Positions 1-7,960 of a DNA stretch of 43,712 nucleotides are shown one piece after another. Both the position numbers and the translations under genes were made by a program. Below the pieces are notes generated by a model. The model saw only the letters and a program-made list of their open reading frames with translations. It ran no database searches and was not told the origin of the DNA. The stretch spans positions 1-43,712 of the forward strand of contig CAZFAP010000016.1 in assembly GCA_964516325.1 (NCBI GenBank), read 5' to 3'. The stretch's first letter is position 1. Each line of letters starts with the position of its first letter. The stretch is from CAZFAP01 sp964516325 (GTDB lineage: Bacteria; Auribacterota; JABMQX01).

Positions 1-222
1 ACTCCGCCCGCGCGGCACATTCTCGAGACGCCTTTTGGGCACTATTCGCTTTGCATCGCCACAATTGAAGGGTCCATTCGCATTGACAGGGAATTGCATC
101 TGGAGGCTCAGATCATATCGCCGAAAGACTACCCGGCCTTCGTTGATTTTTGCCGGGCGGTGGACGCGGCCGAGCGGAAGGAAACCCGGGTTGCTCTTGC
201 GCCCGCGCAGCCGGGCAAATAG
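1..222 (+). CDS. C-terminal end of a DUF3857/transglutaminase-like protein (5' truncated)
   Basis: An open frame enters from the left edge and stops at a TAG at 220-222, giving the last 73 residues of a longer protein. The pattern of a short beta-strand segment (IRIDRELHLEAQIISP) followed by DYPAFVDFCRAVDAAE resembles the C-terminal domain of large exported DUF3857/transglutaminase-like proteins, where an sPxxYxxFrxF helix closes the chain. That family is usually periplasmic or surface-associated, with an unclear role. The assignment rests only on this tail, so it is tentative. The gene is co-directional with gmk, whose start lies 39 bases downstream, so they may share a transcript. There is no evidence for a frameshift; truncation is by the window edge. 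Confidence 0.55.
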   Translation, partial: TPPARHILETPFGHYSLCIATIEGSIRIDRELHLEAQIISPKDYPAFVDFCRAVDAAERKETRVALAPAQPGK

Positions 223-261
223 CATCGGCGCGGCGGGCTTGGTATATGGAACAGAGATACC

Positions 262-855
262 ATGCGAGGCATAGGGCGAGAGCCGATAGTCTTTCTTTTT
301 TCGGCCCCCTCTGGGACAGGGAAGGGCACGATCGTTTCGTCTCTTTTGAAGGAGGTCGAAGGGCTCTCTCGCATCGTTACGGTCACTTCTCGCCCGAGAC
401 GCCCGGGTGAAATCGAGGGACAGTCCTACTATTTCGTTTCGGAGTCGGAGTTCAAGGACCTCATGCGGGAGGACGCGTTCGTCGAGTGGAACCAAATTTA
501 CGGGGATTTCTACGGCACGAAGAAGGAGGTTGTTGATCGGTTCCTCCGGGAGGCGGCTCGGAAAGGGGAGGACCTTGTTCTCGAAATTGATGTGGACGGA
601 AAGAGGAATTTTGTCCGACAGTGCCCGAACGTGGTGTCCGTTTTTCTCCTTCCCCCGTCAATGGAGGAATTGGAGCGGAGGATCAGAACTCGCCAGGCTG
701 ACAGCCCTGAGCAGATGGCGAAGCGTCTGAGCAGGGCTAAGGAAGAGCTGGAGAGAAAGGGCGAGTACGATTATTGCGTCGTGAACGAGTCCAAGGATGC
801 CGCAATCGAGGAGGTCAAAAGCATTATTCTGAAAGAGAGGGCGAAGCGAGAATAG
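262..855 (+). CDS. gmk: Guanylate kinase
   Basis: Phosphorylates GMP to GDP with ATP in the cytoplasm, an essential step of purine nucleotide metabolism. The 197-residue length is normal for the family. The P-loop SAPSGTGKGTI lies at residues 14-24 with the ATP-binding lysine at 21. The GMP-binding block follows: TVTSRPRRPGE around residues 41-51, then a G-x-S-Y-Y-F segment and the EDAFVEWNQIYGDFYGT lid region. The core strand LVLEIDVDG is also present. The start ATG at 262 keeps the P-loop at the usual distance from the N-terminus; the upstream ribosome site (GGAACAGAG) is only moderate. It precedes a thymidylate synthase-like gene by 105 bases, so two nucleotide-metabolism genes sit side by side. 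Confidence 0.96.
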   Translation: MRGIGREPIVFLFSAPSGTGKGTIVSSLLKEVEGLSRIVTVTSRPRRPGEIEGQSYYFVSESEFKDLMREDAFVEWNQIYGDFYGTKKEVVDRFLREAARKGEDLVLEIDVDGKRNFVRQCPNVVSVFLLPPSMEELERRIRTRQADSPEQMAKRLSRAKEELERKGEYDYCVVNESKDAAIEEVKSIILKERAKRE

Positions 856-960
856 TACGCGAGGGGTGCGTGGCTTGCACAGCGGCCTGCGGCTTGGTAA
901 GAATGTCGCGCACCGACGCAGACATGCTCCTTGCCCGAGGCAGTTGAAGGATGAGCTGAG

Positions 961-1932
961 ATGGGAAGCGAAACGCGAGTCGGAAACATCCCGGTGATTC
1001 TCGTCGTCGGCAAGACGTTGCCGGAGGTGTGGGAGCGGGCTGTTCTTCGGACGTGGAAAGAGGGCGCCGAGGCGAAGACGCAATACGATTCCGAATCGGC
1101 TCCGCCGAGCCGCGACGCCACCGCCATCATGGCCATCGAGTCTCCGATGGCGGAGCCCCGCATTCATCGCAGTTTTCCGGCAGGGTTGGAGGAGCTGGAG
1201 ATTTACCGGCAGGAAGTGATTTATGGCGTGCACGATTCCTGGATCAGCCCCCTCGATAACAAGTGGAGCTATACCTACCACCAGCGGCTGTTCGCGTACG
1301 ACGTGATTGGCAATTTCGCTGACTTGCAGAAAGGAGGCCCCTTCGGGCCGATCAACCAGGTTCAACAGCTCGTTGATGACCTCGTCGCCTGCTTTCACAC
1401 TCGTCGTGCCCAGGCGATCACCTGGATGCCGACGGTTGACCCAGGGCACGATGACCCTCCCTGCCTCCAGAGAATCTGGGCGAGAATTCTCCCCGGCAGC
1501 GACGGCGACTACGTCCTCAACATGAACACCCACTGGCGCTCCCGCGATGCGTATAAAGCGGCTTTCATGAACCTGTACGCGATCACGGACCTTCAAGCTT
1601 TGATCGCGGAGACCGTTTCCGAGAAGTCCGGCGAGAGAGTTGTCGTGGGGCGCCACGTGGACATCTCCGACTCCTTTCACATCTACGGCTCGTATTTCGA
1701 GGAGTTCCAGCGCGGCTTCTTATCGCTGCTTGAGAAAAGGAGCTTCGAGCAGCGGGTTTGGCGGACGGAACACGTCATGGATTTCCTCTGCGCGGGCAGG
1801 CTCCAGCTCGTCAACGGCAAGCCCGGCGAGCCGGAGATTTCCATCGAGCACAAGAGGAGGCTCTACGAAGAGCTCCCGCCCGAATTCAGAGAGCGCGTCA
1901 CCGAAAAAGTGAGGCGGCAGGTCATGGGTTAG
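961..1932 (+). CDS. Thymidylate synthase family protein (divergent, archaeal-like type)
   Basis: Expected to methylate dUMP to dTMP using methylenetetrahydrofolate. The thymidylate synthase active site can be traced. The nucleophilic Cys is at 168 in DDPPCLQRI. RSRD at 193-196 supplies the phosphate-binding Arg and the conserved Asp, followed 11 residues after the Arg by Asn204 (the Asn that selects dUMP over dCMP). H240-I-Y242 matches the H-x-Y pair that holds the ribose. Overall sequence differs strongly from classical bacterial ThyA: the N-terminal half (VWERAVLRTWKEG, TQYD) and the HTRRAQAITW segment look like the archaeal-type branch. A dCMP hydroxymethylase is the alternative, but Asn204 argues against it. 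A possible AAGGA site precedes the ATG at 961. Confidence 0.85.
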   Translation: MGSETRVGNIPVILVVGKTLPEVWERAVLRTWKEGAEAKTQYDSESAPPSRDATAIMAIESPMAEPRIHRSFPAGLEELEIYRQEVIYGVHDSWISPLDNKWSYTYHQRLFAYDVIGNFADLQKGGPFGPINQVQQLVDDLVACFHTRRAQAITWMPTVDPGHDDPPCLQRIWARILPGSDGDYVLNMNTHWRSRDAYKAAFMNLYAITDLQALIAETVSEKSGERVVVGRHVDISDSFHIYGSYFEEFQRGFLSLLEKRSFEQRVWRTEHVMDFLCAGRLQLVNGKPGEPEISIEHKRRLYEELPPEFRERVTEKVRRQVMG

Positions 1933-1986
1933 AAGTCGCGCGAGATGTGCCGCCATGACGCGCGCTTGCCCCCATTGAGACGATAG

Positions 1987-2646
1987 ATGAGGATGAGAAA
2001 TCTCTCGGCAATCGTTTTCGACCTCGACGGCACACTGGTTGACTCGTCGGACGCCATCGTCGAGTGCGTGAACTATGCCCTTGCTCGAAAAGGGCTTCCT
2101 CCGGCTGATCCGGGGACGGTGAAAAGGGGCATTGGGACTCCACTTGAGGAGATTTTCTCGGCGTTTGCGAAAACGGACCTCGCGGAGCTTGTTCGATTAT
2201 ATCGAGAGCAGTACCGCGGAGTTTTCCTTGAGAAAACGCATCTTCTGCCCCGCGTAAAAGAGGCGCTCTCGTCGCTGAGGGAGCGGGGTTATCGTCTCGC
2301 CGTCGCCACGACGAAGCCGAGATATTTCGCCGAGCCGATCCTCGAACATCTCGGCGTGAGGGATTTCTTTGACGCGGTCGCAGGCGCAGAAGAAGTGCCG
2401 CGACTCAAACCCTCGCCCGATCTTCTTCAATTGGCTCTCTCGCGCCTTGGCTCGCGCTCGGACGAAGCGCTCTACGTGGGAGATCACCCGGTGGATGTCG
2501 CCGCGGCGAATGCGGCGGGATTGGCAGTCGTCTGTGTGGCAACCGGCTTCTGGAGTAGGGGAGAGTTGGAAAGGCTGAACCCCGCCGCCGTCATCCGCAA
2601 CCTCGACGAGCTTCTTTCGCTTCTCCGCGACCGCTCGGCTGCTTGA
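1987..2646 (+). CDS. HAD-superfamily phosphatase (phosphoglycolate phosphatase/PpaX-like)
   Basis: A 219-residue haloacid-dehalogenase hydrolase. Motif I FDLDGTLVDS is at residues 11-20 with the nucleophile Asp12 and acid/base Asp14. Motif II Thr is in VATTKPR near residue 108, motif III Lys is K141 in RLKPSPD, and motif IV is GDHPVD at 165-170. A small helical cap lies between motifs I and II, which is the layout of the Gph/PpaX subgroup acting on phosphoglycolate or pyrophosphate; the substrate cannot be fixed from sequence. Two in-frame ATGs occur at 1987 and 1993 and neither has a strong ribosome site, so the start is uncertain by two codons. It converges on the minus-strand isomerase gene downstream. 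Confidence 0.9.
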   Translation: MRMRNLSAIVFDLDGTLVDSSDAIVECVNYALARKGLPPADPGTVKRGIGTPLEEIFSAFAKTDLAELVRLYREQYRGVFLEKTHLLPRVKEALSSLRERGYRLAVATTKPRYFAEPILEHLGVRDFFDAVAGAEEVPRLKPSPDLLQLALSRLGSRSDEALYVGDHPVDVAAANAAGLAVVCVATGFWSRGELERLNPAAVIRNLDELLSLLRDRSAA

Positions 2647-2670
2647 GCAGACTGCTTCGACATCTGCGTC

Positions 2671-2744
2671 CGGGGCGAATCGGTGCTCTCTCGTCTTCGG
2701 GGCCCCGCGGTGTCGGGAGGGAGAGCTCTGGGTGCCCCGATTTT
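2671..2744 (+). terminator. Possible terminator between convergent genes
   Basis: The stretch between the HAD phosphatase stop and the convergent isomerase stop contains an inverted repeat, CGGGGC at 2671-2676 and GCCCCG at 2734-2739, with GCTCTC/GAGAGC pairing possible inside it, followed by a short ATTTT. The loop is long and the T tract short, so this is a weak candidate. Confidence 0.25.
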
Positions 2745-3684
2745 AGCCTTGCCCGACGGACACCATCAATTCCCAGAGGGCTTTGTAATATCTCATGACG
2801 CGGACCGGGTCGAGGCTTTCGGGAATCTCGGCGAAACAGAAGCCCCCGAAATTCGCCTTTTTCAGGAGCCCGAACAGCTCGATGTACGGATAGTTCTCGT
2901 CGTTGAGGTCCCGCATGTGAACGGAGCCGATCCTGTCCTTCACAAGCTCGAAGTTTCCGCTGACCGACCCATCCACAACATCCGTCGGGTTGGAATTCCA
3001 ACACACCTTCGCCCACGGGTGGCTCGATATGTCGAGAATCGTGCGGATATGCGGGAGATGCGAAGTCCCCTGACCGTGAACCTCGAGCCAGATTTCGACT
3101 CCGAGTTTCTCCGCGACCTGCCCGCACTCCCGAAGAGATTCCCCAATTTGCCGAAGCGTTTTCTCGACGGGGACCTGCTTCGGCAACCCGTTCGGCCTGA
3201 CCTTGACTCCGCGGCAGCCGAGGTCGCGGGCGAGCTGAAGATATTCCTTAGTCCCGTCAATGTTTTTCCGGAGGGCTGCCTCGTCTGGCGAGTGAAACTC
3301 GAAGGCGGTTCCCAGGCTCACGAGAATGACCTTCGATGCTTCGAACCTGGCTCTGACCGCCTTTCGCTCCTCGCTGCTCAGGTTTGATTCCACTTTGTGG
3401 GCGTGCGTGGTCCTCAACTCGACCCCTTGAAATCCGGTCTCCTCGCACCGGTTGATCATTGTATCGAGGTCCCAATCCTTCGCCAGGTTGTAGGTTACAA
3501 GTCCGAGTTTCATCGCAGTTTCCCTTTTCACGGCGTTCAGAGGGCGGCCGGTCCTTGACGTGCCGGAACCCGCCATTGCGGAAGCGATACTGCTCGATTG
3601 CAAGCCCGCAACTGCGAGCAGCGAGCCTGTGAGTGATTTCGATAAGAATGTCCTTCTCGATAATCGCTTCTCCTCTTCCTTCAT
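2743..3684 (-). CDS. Tat-exported xylose isomerase-like TIM-barrel protein (sugar phosphate isomerase/epimerase family)
   Basis: A 313-residue protein that starts with a twin-arginine signal: SRRTFLSKS at residues 9-17, then a hydrophobic helix (LTGSLLAVAGL) and an Ala-rich cleavage region, so the folded enzyme is probably exported. The mature part is an AP-endonuclease-2/xylose-isomerase-type TIM barrel: GVELRTTHAH near residue 85, GVKVRPNG in the middle, EVHGQGTSHLP with candidate metal ligands, VCWNSNPTD, VHMRDL and a terminal FAEIPES strand. The substrate is unknown. An AGGAGG ribosome site lies 5 bases before the ATG. It is transcribed away from the DegT gene, which also has a Tat signal, and shares a 280-base divergent promoter region with it, so the two may be co-regulated. 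Confidence 0.88.
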   Translation of the reverse strand: MKEEEKRLSRRTFLSKSLTGSLLAVAGLQSSSIASAMAGSGTSRTGRPLNAVKRETAMKLGLVTYNLAKDWDLDTMINRCEETGFQGVELRTTHAHKVESNLSSEERKAVRARFEASKVILVSLGTAFEFHSPDEAALRKNIDGTKEYLQLARDLGCRGVKVRPNGLPKQVPVEKTLRQIGESLRECGQVAEKLGVEIWLEVHGQGTSHLPHIRTILDISSHPWAKVCWNSNPTDVVDGSVSGNFELVKDRIGSVHMRDLNDENYPYIELFGLLKKANFGGFCFAEIPESLDPVRVMRYYKALWELMVSVGQG

Positions 3685-3885
3685 TACAGCCTCCTGTGCT
3701 CCGATTCGTGTTTGTGCCCGTCGAGTTGCAGCCCGCCCATGTCAGTTCCTCAATCTACCAGAAAGGGCATCCGCGTACAATCATCGCCTGCGTCGAGCGT
3801 CTTGGGTTCCTGTTGAAGCCCGCTCAATCTCGCCGAGCCTTTGCGTCCTTGATCGCTGCCATTCGGACGAAAGGTGGAAAAGACC

Positions 3886-3914
3886 TTGACAGGCTTGGCC
3901 TTGCGCGGTTCGAT
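3886..3914 (+). promoter_or_regulatory. Candidate sigma70-type promoter for the DegT gene
   Basis: A perfect TTGACA at 3886-3891 is followed after 17 bases by TTCGAT at 3909-3914, which matches the -10 consensus at only three of six positions. It lies about 50 bases before the ATG at 3965. The -35 and spacing are good and the -10 is weak, so this is a suggestion only. Confidence 0.35.
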
Positions 3915-3964
3915 TCCTCTGGGCAAGCCAACACCCGTTACACGATAGCCACACGGAGGAAGCC

Positions 3965-5401
3965 ATGAAACGCGGACCAACAAAAGCATCGCGTCGTGCC
4001 TGTAACCTGAAGACGGGGAGTATTTCTCGTCGTGCTTTCTTGAAAACTGCTGCCGCATTGGGGACGCCTCTCGCTCTGGGGAAGGCGCTGCCTTCTGAGG
4101 GACCAACTGTGGCCACGACGGGTCAGAGGAAATTAGCGGCGCTTGGCGGACCGAGAGCCGTCCCGGGCGGGTTGCAGAAAGGATGGCCGCTCATCACGGA
4201 GGAAGACAAAGCTGCCGTGATGAAGGTTCTTGAGCGCGGGGTCCTCTGGGGGACGGGGGCACCCGAGACCAGAGCGCTCGAGAAGGAATGGTCGGAGTTC
4301 ATCGGCACGAAGCACTGCATCGCCACAAACGGCGGAACGGCCGCGTTGCACATGGGTGTCGCAGCGGCGGGCATTGAGCCGGGCGATGAAGTTATCACCT
4401 GTGCTTTCTCCTGGCTGGCGAGCGCCTCGTGCATCATCCATCACAACGGCATTCCCGTCTTCGTGGATATTCAGCCGCGCACGTTCAACATTGACCCAGC
4501 AAAAATCGAGGAGAGGATCACGCCTGAGACCCGCGCCATAATCCCCGTTCACCTTTTCGGCTTGCCGGCGGACATGGGCGAGATTAACGCCATCGCGAAG
4601 AAGCGAAATCTCATCGTCATCGAGGATGCCTGCCAGTCGCACGGCGCCATGTACAAGGGAAAGCGAGCGGGCAACCTCGCGGACATGGCTGCCTTCAGCC
4701 TCAACGCGACGAAGAATTTGCCCGGAGGGGAAGGTGGGCTTTTCAACACCAACAATGACGAATTCGCCGATAAAGCCGAAGCCCTTCGGATGTTCAACGA
4801 GATCGAGCTGGACCCGCGCTTCCGGGGAAGGAATCTCTCCGAATTTGGATGGAACTACCGCACTCAGGAATTCACTTCCGCGTTCACGAGGGTCAGAATC
4901 AAGAGGCTCGACGCCGAAAACGCCGTCAGGCAGGCAAATGCTGAATACCTTACCAAGCACCTCAGCCAGATCAAGGGCGTCCTGCCGCCGTACGTCCCGC
5001 CGGACCGCACGCACGTCTATCATATGTACCGCATTCGACTCAATCCGGCTGAGCTTGGCATCTCGCTCGATCCAAGGACGTTTCGCAGGAAGGTCCAGAA
5101 GGCGCTGGGCGCCGAGGGTGTTCCCGTCGGCGGATGGAAAGCGTGGCCGATTCCGTCGCAGAATCTTTTCAAGCTCAAGGTCGGTTATGGCAAGGGTTGC
5201 CCCTGGTCCTGCCCCCACTCGGGCAAAGAAATTGTCTACCGCGCAGAGGATTATCCTGAGACTCTCAAGATGCTCGATGACTCCTTCGTGATTGCCGCCG
5301 CGCTCTATCCCCCGAATGGTCTCGACCTGATGAAACACTTCACCAACGCCTTCGAGAAGGTCTTCTCGGACATCGAACAATTGACGAAGGTCGAGGCGTA
5401 G
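3965..5401 (+). CDS. DegT/DnrJ/EryC1/StrS-family PLP aminotransferase with a Tat signal
   Basis: PLP-dependent aminotransferase of the DegT/StrS family, which normally transaminates keto-sugars or inososes. The first 45 residues hold a twin-arginine signal, SISRRAFLKTAAALG at about 19-33. The enzyme then follows the family order: TNGGTAALHMG (PLP phosphate binding) at 121-131, PVHLFGLPADM near 194, EDACQSHGA at 220-228, and the Schiff-base lysine K250 in SLNATKNLPGGEGG. All key residues are present, so it should be active. The 478-residue length exceeds a typical family member by roughly the signal plus a C-terminal extension containing YGKGCPWSCPH. GGAGG lies 5 bases before the ATG. Export of a folded, PLP-loaded DegT enzyme is unusual; the divergent TIM barrel also carries a Tat signal. 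Confidence 0.92.
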   Translation: MKRGPTKASRRACNLKTGSISRRAFLKTAAALGTPLALGKALPSEGPTVATTGQRKLAALGGPRAVPGGLQKGWPLITEEDKAAVMKVLERGVLWGTGAPETRALEKEWSEFIGTKHCIATNGGTAALHMGVAAAGIEPGDEVITCAFSWLASASCIIHHNGIPVFVDIQPRTFNIDPAKIEERITPETRAIIPVHLFGLPADMGEINAIAKKRNLIVIEDACQSHGAMYKGKRAGNLADMAAFSLNATKNLPGGEGGLFNTNNDEFADKAEALRMFNEIELDPRFRGRNLSEFGWNYRTQEFTSAFTRVRIKRLDAENAVRQANAEYLTKHLSQIKGVLPPYVPPDRTHVYHMYRIRLNPAELGISLDPRTFRRKVQKALGAEGVPVGGWKAWPIPSQNLFKLKVGYGKGCPWSCPHSGKEIVYRAEDYPETLKMLDDSFVIAAALYPPNGLDLMKHFTNAFEKVFSDIEQLTKVEA

Positions 5402-5461
5402 CTCAGGAGCTGGCCCGTTTCGACACGCATGGGAAGTCATCGCCTCTGCGTCGCCGGGGGC

Positions 5462-7273
5462 TCAGGTCTCCTTGTCAACGGGCGAGGGGCGAATGAGAGA
5501 AAGGAGGGCGATTCCGGAAAGGACGAAGACGGCGGCAAGCACTATGCCGACCGTGGTTCTGCCATAGAGGAGCGACCCGGTTGCGAAGAGGGCGGAATAG
5601 ACGGTTACGCTCGATACGACAAAGCCTAGGAGGCTCTTCGTGAGGCGATCGGGGGATTTCACTTCCGGAGCTTCCGCGGCGATTGGTTTCCAGCCGGGTC
5701 CGGCGGGCCGCACGAGCCGGTAGAACTTCACGAGCGTTTCCTTGGAGGTCGGCCGCGTGAGGAACGTGACCGTCAGCCAGACGATGGTCGTAATGCAGAC
5801 TGTTCCGAGGAGCTTCCAGTGTTCGGCAAGCTGCCCTGGGTTGCCCGCAGCCGCCAGAGATTCCCAGCAGCGTGCGATTGAGGGACCAAACGCCCAGAAT
5901 ATAATCCCCGCAGAGACCGCCGCGAGCATCGCCGAGATTTCGCTCCAGGCGTTGATTCTCCACCAGTACCATCTCAGCAGATAGATGAGTCCCGTCCCTG
6001 CTCCGACCTGAAGCATGATATTGAAGGTTTTCAGTGCGCTTTCGAGGAAGAACGATACCCCGCAAGCGAGGACCATCAGTCCCACTGTCGCAAGCCGGGA
6101 GACGAGGATGTAATGTTTGTCGCTGGCGTTCGGGCGGAGGAATCGCCTGTAGAAGTCGTTGACGACATAGGACGCGCCCCAGTTCAGATGAGTATCAATC
6201 GTGGACATGTAGGCGGCGATCAGGGATGCCGTCATCAGCCCGAGGAAACCGTGAGGCAGGAATTTCAGCATGGCGGGATATGCGATGTCGTCCCTGACGA
6301 GGTGCGACTGGATGCCCGGAAAAGCCGATTTGATGTCGGAAAGGTGCGGGAAGACAAGCATGGACGAAAGCGCCACGAGAAGCCAGGGCCACGGGCGAAG
6401 CGCATAATGAGCGACATTGAACCAGAGGACTGAAAGCATCGAGTGGCGCTCGTTCTTCGAGGCGAGCATTCTTTGCGCGACATACGCACCGCCGCCCGGC
6501 TCCGAACCCGGATACCACATCGCCCACCAGCTCACCGCCAGCGGAATCAGGAAAGCGCCGAGGAGGAGTTCCGTGTTCCCAGCGTGCGGGAAGATGTTCA
6601 GTTTCTCAATGGGCAACTTCTCGACGAGACCGGACAAGCCGCCTACCGCTGGATGGCCCAACGCATAATAGGCGGCGACGAAGGCTCCAACCATTGCCAG
6701 CGCGAACTGAAACAGATCCGTGATCACCACTCCCCATAAGCCGGACATTGCCGAGTAAATCAAGGTGACGACGCCGCAGAGGAGAACCATGGTGAATTGG
6801 CTCCAGCCGAAAAGGATTTGCCCGATTTTCGTCGCCGCAAGCGTCACGGAAGCCATGACGAGCACGTTGAAAAAGACGCCGAGGTAAATTGCACGGAAGC
6901 CGCGCACGAAAGCCGCTGGACCACCAGAGTACCGAAGCTCGTAGAACTCAATGTCAGTCAAGACCCCCGATCTCCGCCACAGGCGCGCGTAAAAAAAGAC
7001 GGTCATCATCCCCGAAAGGAGGAACGCCCACCACAGCCAGTTCCCGGAGACCCCTCCTTGCGCGCGGACAATGTTTGTGACGAGGTTTGGCGTGTCGGTG
7101 GAAAAGGTGGTCGCCACCATGGACGTGCCCGCAATCCACCAGGGCAGCGAACGCCCCGACGCGAAGAACTCCGTCAACCCGCCTCCCGCGCGTTTCGTGT
7201 ATATCAAGCCAACGGTAAGGGCGAAAAGCAGGTAGCCAACGATGATTGTCCAGTCGCCTGTCGAGAGATGCAA
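5462..7273 (-). CDS. Sodium:solute symporter (SSS/SLC5 family)
   Basis: A 603-residue inner-membrane transporter with about 13-14 hydrophobic helices, expected to import a sugar, polyol or organic acid with Na+. SSS hallmarks include EFFASGRSLPWWIAGTSM at residues 35-52, a GLWGVVITDLFQF helix near 178-190, and the Na+-site helix AYMSTIDTHLNWG around 354-366. The start is a TTG at 7273, chosen because a perfect AAGGAGG site lies 8 bases upstream and no in-frame ATG fits the first helix. It is the last gene of a minus-strand run containing a glycosidase, a second symporter and two unknown proteins. Substrate cannot be read from sequence; the context suggests a glycosidase product. Confidence 0.93.
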   Translation of the reverse strand: MHLSTGDWTIIVGYLLFALTVGLIYTKRAGGGLTEFFASGRSLPWWIAGTSMVATTFSTDTPNLVTNIVRAQGGVSGNWLWWAFLLSGMMTVFFYARLWRRSGVLTDIEFYELRYSGGPAAFVRGFRAIYLGVFFNVLVMASVTLAATKIGQILFGWSQFTMVLLCGVVTLIYSAMSGLWGVVITDLFQFALAMVGAFVAAYYALGHPAVGGLSGLVEKLPIEKLNIFPHAGNTELLLGAFLIPLAVSWWAMWYPGSEPGGGAYVAQRMLASKNERHSMLSVLWFNVAHYALRPWPWLLVALSSMLVFPHLSDIKSAFPGIQSHLVRDDIAYPAMLKFLPHGFLGLMTASLIAAYMSTIDTHLNWGASYVVNDFYRRFLRPNASDKHYILVSRLATVGLMVLACGVSFFLESALKTFNIMLQVGAGTGLIYLLRWYWWRINAWSEISAMLAAVSAGIIFWAFGPSIARCWESLAAAGNPGQLAEHWKLLGTVCITTIVWLTVTFLTRPTSKETLVKFYRLVRPAGPGWKPIAAEAPEVKSPDRLTKSLLGFVVSSVTVYSALFATGSLLYGRTTVGIVLAAVFVLSGIALLSLIRPSPVDKET

Positions 7274-7314
7274 TTTCGCGCCTCCTTATCAAAAATGGAC
7301 CGAGTGCCGGGCGA

Positions 7315-7923
7315 TTAACCGGTCGGTGCCTTTTGTGTTCTCTGCGCGTTTTGGGCACTCTGCGGTGAATCCTGTGTCGGAGCAGCGGGGTCGCCGCTGG
7401 CGGCGTCGCGCACGAAAGCCTTCAAGAAGACGCCTCGCATTCGCGCGCCTTGTACTTCACCGGTCACCGCATCGGCGACACGGAAATCATACCCGCGCCG
7501 CACCTTGAAGTAACCGACCCAATATGGATACCAAATCGGCCGAACTTCACGAATCTCTTTCAGCGAAGCCCTGAATTTGAATCTCAGTCCGCGTCCCACA
7601 AGATGCCAGCGGAGGTTCTCGAGGCACGCTCGTTCCGACTCCTGCCGCGAGACCAGAAAATCAACCACGACTCCGGAAGCCTCGTCGGAGAATTCGAGGC
7701 GTCCCGCGTCGAAAAAAGAAAAATTGGAGCAGATTCCGTCCGTGCAGACCGACAGCTCGCGTTCGCCGTTTCCAAGGGAGACGAGCACTTGATGAAGATA
7801 ATGGGGAATGTGCACAAGCTCAACCTTCTTGATGTCGGGTCGTCGGCGGAGCGAAAGCCTGCGTCGCCGGCTGAAGATTGCTACTGCGTCCTCGCGCCAG
7901 ACCTTTGGCACGACAAATTTCAT
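7315..7923 (-). CDS. Hypothetical protein between two symporter genes
   Basis: Not recognised. The 202-residue product from the ATG at 7923 has no signal peptide or clear membrane helix. It begins with a basic stretch (SRRRRLSLRRR at about 18-28), then alternating strands, and has a distinctive aromatic block, IWYPYWVGYFKVRRGYDF near residues 128-145, followed by VADAVTGEVQG. The last 35 residues are low-complexity (Ala, Gln, Thr, Pro). A TTG at 7989 would extend it by 22 residues and overlap the upstream gene by 29 bases; I prefer the ATG although its ribosome site is weak. The YPYWVGYF-plus-DAVTGE pattern gives the impression of a small beta-rich domain, but I assign no function. Confidence 0.7.
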   Translation of the reverse strand: MKFVVPKVWREDAVAIFSRRRRLSLRRRPDIKKVELVHIPHYLHQVLVSLGNGERELSVCTDGICSNFSFFDAGRLEFSDEASGVVVDFLVSRQESERACLENLRWHLVGRGLRFKFRASLKEIREVRPIWYPYWVGYFKVRRGYDFRVADAVTGEVQGARMRGVFLKAFVRDAASGDPAAPTQDSPQSAQNAQRTQKAPTG

Positions 7924-7960
7924 GTTCGTTTCGTTAGGACTGACCACGAAATCGGCACTC

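Noticed and set aside
658..1680. A 340-codon minus-strand open frame
   Set aside because: Antisense to gmk and the thymidylate synthase gene, both well supported.
3905..3940. GGTTCGATTCC, which looks like a tRNA T-loop
   Set aside because: The flanking bases do not form a T stem, and no D arm, anticodon arm or acceptor stem can be drawn.
4133..5440. A 435-codon minus-strand open frame
   Set aside because: Antisense to the DegT aminotransferase, whose motifs are complete; no ribosome site or domain on the minus strand.
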